Assembly: GCF_029892565.1 (NCBI RefSeq)
Contig: NZ_JARXVH010000001.1
Coordinates: 868,001 to 932,000 of the forward strand
Direction: 5' to 3'
Origin: Streptomyces pseudovenezuelae
GTDB taxonomy: Bacteria > Actinomycetota > Actinomycetes > Streptomycetales > Streptomycetaceae
DNA: 64,000 nucleotides
Shown here: piece by piece, positions 58,886 through 64,000 of the stretch
Layout: every line of letters begins with the position of its first letter
Numbering within the stretch: the first letter of the stretch is position 1
Position numbers and translations under genes: made by a program
Notes under the pieces: model-generated
Seen by the model: only the letters and a program-made list of their open reading frames with translations
Databases searched by the model: none
What the model was told of the DNA's origin: nothing

Positions 58886-59686
58886 ATGAATGCCGTCCGG
58901 ATCATGTGGCGCATCACGCGTCTCAACTTCCGCGCCCAACTGGAGTACCGCACCGAGTTCTTGATGATGATCGCGATCGGTGCGATCTGGCAGGTGTCGG
59001 TGATCGTCTTCGCGACCGTGCTGCTGACCCGGTTCACCGGGATGGGCGGCTGGGACAGCTCGGACGTGCTGCTCATCCCGGCCACCAGGATGCTGGCGCA
59101 CGGCCTGTTCGTACTGCTCCTGGGCAGGGTGCACGGCCTCGGCCGGCACATCCAGGAGGGCAAGATCGACGCGTATCTGCTCCGCCCGATGCCGGTCTAC
59201 CGCCAGATCCAGCTCCAGTACTTCCCGACGAACGCGATCGGCGACCTGACCGTGGCGACCGGCCTGATGGTGGGCGCGATCAGCCGCAGCGACCTCGATT
59301 GGACGGCGGGCCGCATCTCGTACCTGATCGCGGCCGTGCTCGGCGGGATGCTCCTGGAGGCGGCGCTGTTCACGGTGGTGGCGTCCGCGTCGCTGCGCTT
59401 CCCGGCCGCGGACTACTGGGGCCGCTGGCTGGAGGAACTCCTCGGCACCTTCGGCAGCTACCCGCTCAACGTCCTGCCCCGGGCGGTGGGCGGCCTCCTG
59501 ACCTACGGCCTCCCGCTCGCGTTCGTCGCCTACTTCCCGGCGGCGGTCCTCACGGGCCACGGCCACTCCACCGGGACGCCGTACTGGCTGGCGGCGGCGT
59601 CACCGCTGCTGGGCCTGGCCGCATACCTGTCGGCACGACTCCTCTGGCGCTGGAGCCTGAACCACTACACAGGGGTGAACGGATGA
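58886..59686 (+). CDS. ABC-2 family permease (second subunit, DUF990 type)
   Basis: A 266-residue membrane protein that begins RIMWRITRLNFRAQLEYRTEFLMMIAIGAIWQVSVIVFATVLL, the DUF990/COG4587-like opening, and contains LLGRVHGLGRHIQEGKIDAYLLRPMPVYRQIQLQY, which resembles the coupling loop of the partner permease. AGGAGG lies 9 nt before the ATG at 58886; an ATG at 58880 that overlaps the previous stop is an alternative with tighter spacing. Its stop overlaps the MFS gene start by 4 nt. Substrate unknown. Confidence 0.85.
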   Translation: MNAVRIMWRITRLNFRAQLEYRTEFLMMIAIGAIWQVSVIVFATVLLTRFTGMGGWDSSDVLLIPATRMLAHGLFVLLLGRVHGLGRHIQEGKIDAYLLRPMPVYRQIQLQYFPTNAIGDLTVATGLMVGAISRSDLDWTAGRISYLIAAVLGGMLLEAALFTVVASASLRFPAADYWGRWLEELLGTFGSYPLNVLPRAVGGLLTYGLPLAFVAYFPAAVLTGHGHSTGTPYWLAAASPLLGLAAYLSARLLWRWSLNHYTGVNG

Positions 59687-60846
59687 CGGCGCCGGCGGGC
59701 GCCAAGTCCGACTTAAGGTCCCGCCTCGCCGTCTGTCTCGTGTTCGTCGTCCTCGGCGGCACGCAGGGCGGCTGGATGGCCCGTATCCCCGCGATCCGCG
59801 ACCAGGTCGGCGTCGACACGGCCGAGTGGGGGCTGCTGAGCAGTTCCTCGGCGGCCGGCGACCTGGTCGCGATCGTCCTGATCACCCTGCTGATCGGCCG
59901 GGTCAGCACCCGCCTGCTGAGCCTGCTCGCGGCGACGTTGGTACTCCTGAACGCGCCGGTCCTGGCGGGCGCGTCATCGGTCCCCGCTCTCATCCTGGGC
60001 CTGACGGCATGGGGCGTGGGAGCGACCTTCCTGGCCACACCGGTCAACGCCCTCGCGGTCGCGGTGGAGCGCACCCACGGACGCCCCCTGATGTCGAAGT
60101 TCCACGCCTCCTACAGCATCGGAGTCCTGGCGGGCGGCGTCCTGGGCACCCTGGCCGCGGCCACCGGCGTCTCACCTGGCATCCAAATGGCAGCCAGCAG
60201 CGGCGTGTTGGGCGCCCTGCTCCTCTACCTGGGCCCCCACCTCCCGAACGAGGAAGCACCTCGCCGGGAAGACCGCCGCCCACTCCGCGACCGCTTCACT
60301 CCCCAACTGATCCTGCTGGCGACAATCGCCTTCCTGGGCTCCTTCGTGGAGGGGGCGGCCTCCCAATGGAGCTCGGTCTACACAGCGGACTACTTGAACG
60401 AGGGCGCGGCCCTGGGCGCGGCGACATACACATCGTTCTCGGTGGCGATCCTCGCCTGCCGCCTGTTCGGCGACCGTTTCGTGGCCCGCCTGGGCCGCCG
60501 CACCTTCCTCCGCGCGTCTCTCCTGACAGTGGCCCTGGGCGTGACCTCGGTCGTCACCCACCCCACCCTCTGGCTCGCCCTGACCGGCTTCACGATCATC
60601 GGCCTCGGCATCGCCTGCGTCCTCCCGGCAGCCATCGCCCTGGCCGGCCGCCAGCCGGGCGTACCGGCGGGAGAGGGCGTCTCGGTCATCACCATCGGCC
60701 AGTGGCCGGGCTTCCTGCTGGCGGGACCGGCGGTGGGGGTGTTGGCGGGGGTGACGGATCTGCGGGTGGCGCTGGTGGCGTTGATCGGGGCGGCGGTGGG
60801 AGCGGCCGTTCTTACCAGGTGGGTGGTGGTGCCCAACGGCGGCTAG
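59683..60846 (+). CDS. MFS transporter with a rare TTA codon
   Basis: A 387-residue membrane protein with about 12 helices: CLVFVVLGGTQGGWMARIPAIRDQVGVDTAEWGLLSSSSAAGDLVAIVLITLLIGRVSTRLLSLLAATLVLL in the first part and FLGSFVEGAASQWSSVYTADYLNEGAALGAATYTSFSVAILACRLFGDRFVARLGRR in the second. It belongs to a group of proteins found near sugar genes in bacteria, but the substrate is not known. Codon 11 is TTA (59713-59715), which needs the bldA tRNA and is rare in Streptomyces. It ends the operon, overlapping the convergent gene by 4 nt. Confidence 0.87.
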   Translation: MTAPAGAKSDLRSRLAVCLVFVVLGGTQGGWMARIPAIRDQVGVDTAEWGLLSSSSAAGDLVAIVLITLLIGRVSTRLLSLLAATLVLLNAPVLAGASSVPALILGLTAWGVGATFLATPVNALAVAVERTHGRPLMSKFHASYSIGVLAGGVLGTLAAATGVSPGIQMAASSGVLGALLLYLGPHLPNEEAPRREDRRPLRDRFTPQLILLATIAFLGSFVEGAASQWSSVYTADYLNEGAALGAATYTSFSVAILACRLFGDRFVARLGRRTFLRASLLTVALGVTSVVTHPTLWLALTGFTIIGLGIACVLPAAIALAGRQPGVPAGEGVSVITIGQWPGFLLAGPAVGVLAGVTDLRVALVALIGAAVGAAVLTRWVVVPNGG

Positions 60847-61493
60847 GGAGTGTCGCCCATTCGGCGGGGGAGATCTCGCCAATCCTCCATGGCACCGGTC
60901 ACCAGCGCTTTGACCTGCTCCTCGCCTTCGGACTTGAGGACGTCCTCAAGGCAGGCGCAGTTGTCGAGATCTCCGCTCAGCACGCACACGCAGATGCCTG
61001 CGATCTGCAATCCACGGGCTGCCACGGCGAGTTGGGATTCGAGGGGAAGCGTGACCAGGCGACTGAGAGCCTCACCGATGAAGGCGACCACGAATCCGTC
61101 GCGGTGGGCTCTCGGCATCATTGCGGTCAGGCTGTCGCGGACGGTCTTGCGCATGTCCAACAGTTCGCGGGCGGCGGCGGCCAGGTCGTCACATCCGCCG
61201 GGCCGTCGATGATGCTTCACGAGATCCCGCCAGACCCGCTCCGTGGCGTACTCGGCGGCATGCGCGGAGATCACGTCCAGCGCGGGCTCGTCCAGCAGTT
61301 CGGCGCACCATGCGGCAACGGCGGGCGGGACTCGCCCCGGACTGCGGTCCGAGGTGGTCCCGGGCCTCGGACCCGAACCAGGATCCGGGAGCGCCGCTCG
61401 CCCCAGGTGCTGATAGCAGCGCAGGCCGGATTCACGCACCCGCCTTCGACAAGCCGTCCGCTTGAGCGTCGCCGCACCGCATTTGCTGCCCAT
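60843..61493 (-). CDS. Unknown protein with N-terminal Cys/His zinc-finger-like motif
   Basis: A 216-residue protein. Residues 1-35 contain MGSKCGAATLKRTACRRRV followed by RESGLRCYQHLG, a Cys-X9-Cys-...-Cys-X2-His pattern common in small zinc-binding modules of uncharacterised proteins (DUF5763-like). A proline/serine stretch (about 40-60) is followed by a helical domain of about 130 residues with several Cys (AAWCAELLDEPALDVISAHAAEYATERVWRDLVKHHRRPGGCDD, ICVCVLSGDLDNCACLEDVLKS). I do not recognise the family. The ATG at 61493 has only a weak purine-rich site. It faces the end of the transporter operon, overlapping its last stop. Codon bias is less strict than in its neighbours, which may indicate transfer. 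Confidence 0.68.
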   Translation of the reverse strand: MGSKCGAATLKRTACRRRVRESGLRCYQHLGRAALPDPGSGPRPGTTSDRSPGRVPPAVAAWCAELLDEPALDVISAHAAEYATERVWRDLVKHHRRPGGCDDLAAAARELLDMRKTVRDSLTAMMPRAHRDGFVVAFIGEALSRLVTLPLESQLAVAARGLQIAGICVCVLSGDLDNCACLEDVLKSEGEEQVKALVTGAMEDWRDLPRRMGDTP

Positions 61494-61736
61494 TCCGCGA
61501 GTGTCGGCGGCGGCAACAGGCCCGACAACGAGGCGTCTTGACTCGACGTCAGGTCTCGGCCGTGGCTCCCGGTCCAAAACCCACCGCCACTTGGCGACTC
61601 ACCGATCCGGCTCCGCCCCGTGTGTCGTCCCCCACCGCACAGCGCGAGCCCTGCGGCACATCGCTCGCGCCCATCCGGCCTCCCCCGCTCACCGTCTTCG
61701 ACGCGAACAGCACCTGCCGAGCCCGTGACCGGACCG

Positions 61737-62252
61737 TCAGTGATCAGCGCAGCACGGCGTCGGATCCGGCACCTCGAACGGGACAAGCGTGTCCCCCGCC
61801 GCCGGCATCGCGGTGAGGACGAGTTCCCCGGACGGCGTCCACTGCGGGCGTACGTGATTCCGCGTCACCAGGCGGGTGTCCGGGGCGGGTTGGGCGGGTG
61901 TGCCCAGGACCGTGACCCGGTCGATCGCGGAGCCGGAGAGCAGCTCCGCGATCGTCATCGTGCCGGTGAGGGACGCGGCGCCGGGGAACAGGACCGCGCG
62001 GCCCAGGTCGTCCGGGGTGCCCGGGGTCACCTCGTGGGCCGCCCCCGCGAGCCGCTCCAGGGCGGTGCGCAGGAGCGGCTCGGACGGCAGGGTCAGGGAG
62101 ACGGCGACGCGTGGGCGGTCGTCGCGGATCAGGTGCGTGCAGCCGAACACGCCCTCCGGGAGGGCGAGTTCGGCGGCCAGCGTGTGGAGCAGGTGGTCGG
62201 CGGCGGGGAGGTCGCGCAGGCCGGCGTCCACCGTGAGGGTGTGCCGGGTCAC
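61737..62252 (-). CDS. Small protein of unknown function coupled to the PHP-domain gene
   Basis: A 171-residue cytosolic protein that starts at GTG, overlapping the stop of the upstream PHP gene by 4 nt (GTGA), so the two are translationally coupled. Strand-rich segments such as HTLTVDAGLRDLPAADHLLHTLAAELALPEGVFGCTHLIRDDRPRVAVSLTLPSEPLL and TVLGTPAQPAPDTRLVTRNHVRPQWTPSGELVLTAMPAAGDTLVPFEVPDP are visible. No ribosome binding site or known motif is seen. The open frame extends to 62300 but that part is the end of the PHP gene in another phase. Its function may relate to the PHP protein. Confidence 0.68.
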   Translation of the reverse strand: MTRHTLTVDAGLRDLPAADHLLHTLAAELALPEGVFGCTHLIRDDRPRVAVSLTLPSEPLLRTALERLAGAAHEVTPGTPDDLGRAVLFPGAASLTGTMTIAELLSGSAIDRVTVLGTPAQPAPDTRLVTRNHVRPQWTPSGELVLTAMPAAGDTLVPFEVPDPTPCCADH

Positions 62253-63967
62253 GAGGGCAGGACCCACACGGGGTTGGAGTAGAACCACAGGTCGGCCCAC
62301 GGGTCGGCGGAGCCGACGACGTCGATCGCCGGACCGGCCGGGTCGACCGCCGCGCCCAGCGCGCCGGGGGCGGACCGGTTGCCGTCGCTGCCGCGCAGCC
62401 GCACGTACCGCGGGGTGTCGACGCGGCCGAGGTCATAGGTGAGCCGGACGGTGCCGGTGGACTTGTTCACCTCGTACGTCTTGACGACCTTGGCCGTCGG
62501 CGCGGTGAAGGTGTCCTTGTCCGCGACCGGGCCGGTCACATCGCCCTGGATGACGTCGACGCGGGCCAACTTCGGCTGGAATCCCGCCCAGTTGGGGCCG
62601 CCGGCCAGAGCCACGTCCACGGTGAGGGTGACGCGGGTGCCCTTGCGGACGTGCAGCGCCCCGCCCAGCGTGGACCAGCGGCCACCGCCCGACAGCCGCG
62701 CGTCGAGGCCGCTGATCAGCTGGCCGTGGTCGACCCAGACACGGCCGGCCCGGATGCCGTCCATGACGGCGGCGTACGAGAAACCGTCGGCGCCGACGTG
62801 CGTGCGGCTGTAGTGGCCGGGCCAGAAGTCGCCCTGGGTGATGTCGATCTGGCCGTTGTAGATCGGGTCCGGGTGGCGGCCGTCGGTGTCGAAGTTGCCG
62901 CCGGTGCCGCGCGCGGCGGTGTCGGCGTAGACCTGGTGGGAGTCGGAGTTGGCGGTGATCCACCAGGCCCGGCCCTCGGCGAGCAGGCTGTCCCAGAGGC
63001 CGCCGACGGTGGCGGTCATCCAGTCGAAGCCACCCCAGGTGCGGTAGCTCTCCAGCGGGTAGCCCGCGAAGGAGTCGACGCTGGGGTTGTTGTCGTAGAT
63101 GCCGCGGGCCCGGCCCATACCGAGCGGCGCGGGCAGACCGGCGGCCTGGTGGCCGGGCGCGCCCTCGAAGCCGACGGCTATCTGGTGGTCCCGGGAGGTC
63201 GCGTCGCGCCAGGCGCGGATCTCGTGCGGGGAGTCGACACCGCGCCGGGCCGGGTGGTTGGCGAGCATCAGCGCGTCCTTGACCTTGCGCCGCTTGACCT
63301 GGTCACCGAGGAAGGCGAGCCCCGCGACGGCGAGGGCCTCGTTGGCGGGCGAGGAGCCGGAGGCGTTCTTGACGCTGCCGTCGTAGTCGTTCTCGAACTG
63401 CTTGAGGACGGACACCTCGTTCTTGCCTGGGTGCACGAACACCGTGCCGTGCTCGGCGCCCGGGATGTTCCACTCCAGGCCCTGGAAGACGAGGGTGTCG
63501 TCGTAGGCGTCACGCGCGGCGAGGATGTCCGGATTCACCTTGTCCACGCCGATCTTGGCGTGCGCCACGCTGCCGTGGTCGGTGATGACCATCCAGTCCA
63601 GGCCGTGCCGGGCACCCTGGCGGACCTGGTCGACGACGCGGTACTTGCCGTCGCTGCTGTACTGCGTGTGGATGTGGTGGTCGCCGGCCAGCCACAGGAA
63701 GCCGTTCTTGCGACGGCCGCCCGAGGCGGAGGAGGCGTGGGCGGGTGCCGCACCTGCTGCGCCGGCCAGCACGCCACCGGCGGCCAGGCCCGCGCCGAGG
63801 AGGCCGGCGCGGCGCAGCATCGAGCGGCGCGAGGACTGCTCGGGGGACAGGGCCTCGTCGGGCACGGAGGTGTCGAACGCGGCGGGCAGCGGAGCCGTCG
63901 CCCCGTCGTGCGAGTGCCCGTGGTCATGACCGTGATGGTGCGGTCCGTGTGTGTGCCCGTGCCCCAT
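62249..63967 (-). CDS. Tat-exported PHP-domain protein with His-rich N-terminus
   Basis: A 572-residue protein. The first 20 residues contain 10 His (MGHGHTHGPHHHGHDHGHSH). A Tat signal follows (SSRRSMLRRAGLLGAGLAAGGVLAGAAGA, about 45-72) with cleavage near AHA-S at about 78. The mature N-terminal domain is PHP-like: GDHHIHTQYSSDG, DWMVITDHGSVAHAK, FQGLEWNIPGAEHGTVFVHPG and LANHPARRG supply the His and Asp metal ligands of a phosphoesterase or related hydrolase. The C-terminal third is beta-rich. GGGAGGG precedes the ATG. The gene is followed by a coupled small gene. The substrate is unknown; an extracellular metal-dependent hydrolase is the best guess. Confidence 0.85.
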   Translation of the reverse strand: MGHGHTHGPHHHGHDHGHSHDGATAPLPAAFDTSVPDEALSPEQSSRRSMLRRAGLLGAGLAAGGVLAGAAGAAPAHASSASGGRRKNGFLWLAGDHHIHTQYSSDGKYRVVDQVRQGARHGLDWMVITDHGSVAHAKIGVDKVNPDILAARDAYDDTLVFQGLEWNIPGAEHGTVFVHPGKNEVSVLKQFENDYDGSVKNASGSSPANEALAVAGLAFLGDQVKRRKVKDALMLANHPARRGVDSPHEIRAWRDATSRDHQIAVGFEGAPGHQAAGLPAPLGMGRARGIYDNNPSVDSFAGYPLESYRTWGGFDWMTATVGGLWDSLLAEGRAWWITANSDSHQVYADTAARGTGGNFDTDGRHPDPIYNGQIDITQGDFWPGHYSRTHVGADGFSYAAVMDGIRAGRVWVDHGQLISGLDARLSGGGRWSTLGGALHVRKGTRVTLTVDVALAGGPNWAGFQPKLARVDVIQGDVTGPVADKDTFTAPTAKVVKTYEVNKSTGTVRLTYDLGRVDTPRYVRLRGSDGNRSAPGALGAAVDPAGPAIDVVGSADPWADLWFYSNPVWVLPS

Positions 63968-64000
63968 GGAACCCTCCCGATGCCGCTGCCTGCTGCGGCT

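Overview
The window is high-GC actinobacterial chromosome and almost certainly comes from a Streptomyces. GC-rich third positions, GTG/TTG starts, purine-rich ribosome binding sites, Tat-type lipoproteins, a DUF2637 membrane protein, RsbW-like and SpoIIE-like regulators, a close match to the S. coelicolor alditol oxidase and two familiar Streptomyces intergenic repeats all point there. No rRNA, tRNA, phage, IS or CRISPR feature was found. Identities rest on reading motifs by eye, without a database search.

Left part (1-16 kb) is nitrogen and purine salvage. Urea transporter genes urtA-urtB-urtC (urtC cut by the window edge) run leftwards, with a GlnR-like element upstream. After an SRPBCC protein and a membrane Ser/Thr kinase come xdhC, an NCS2 purine permease and a three-subunit xanthine dehydrogenase operon, divergent from a PucR-type regulator. 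A TPR protein with a Rex-like upstream site and a GntR/FCD regulator follow.

Middle (16-46 kb) is a mosaic of short units: a FhuF-like ferric reductase behind a perfect iron box; a DUF2637 protein; an RsbW-like ATPase; a GH38 alpha-mannosidase; two small secreted proteins beside a membrane-spanning HTH regulator; pyruvate dehydrogenase (quinone); a PP2C-like protein; a LuxR-type regulator; a DUF456 protein; a PPOX oxidoreductase; alkylation repair genes (Ada-AlkA fusion plus Ogt); rsgA preceded by a 23-codon ORF; a RutA / MFS / cysteine-hydrolase set; a large PAS-GAF-SpoIIE-HATPase protein; a sigma-like protein joined through a membrane segment to an exported family 2 cellulose-binding module; a radical SAM protein with unusual cysteine spacing; a leaderless pyridoxamine-oxidase-like gene; and alditol oxidase.

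Right part (46.4-60.8 kb) reads as one sugar-utilisation locus: a ROK regulator with a secreted GH30 enzyme (likely endo-beta-1,6-galactanase) carrying a ricin-type lectin tail, a terminator, then a tightly overlapping operon of a solute-binding lipoprotein, two sugar permeases, a GH2 beta-galactosidase, an MFS carrier, a three-gene ABC-2 exporter and a second MFS carrier with a rare TTA codon. The ROK and binding-protein promoters share a 14-bp motif at the -35 region. The model is extracellular cleavage of beta-1,6-galactan, oligosaccharide import and cytosolic hydrolysis, under ROK control.

The end (60.8-64 kb) holds a Cys/His-motif protein of unknown role, a small unknown protein and a Tat-exported PHP-domain protein with a His-rich N-terminus. 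The most unusual items are the sigma-like/CBM2 fusion, the radical SAM protein, the HTH-membrane regulator with its palindromes, the RutA-type gene set and the small ORF before rsgA.
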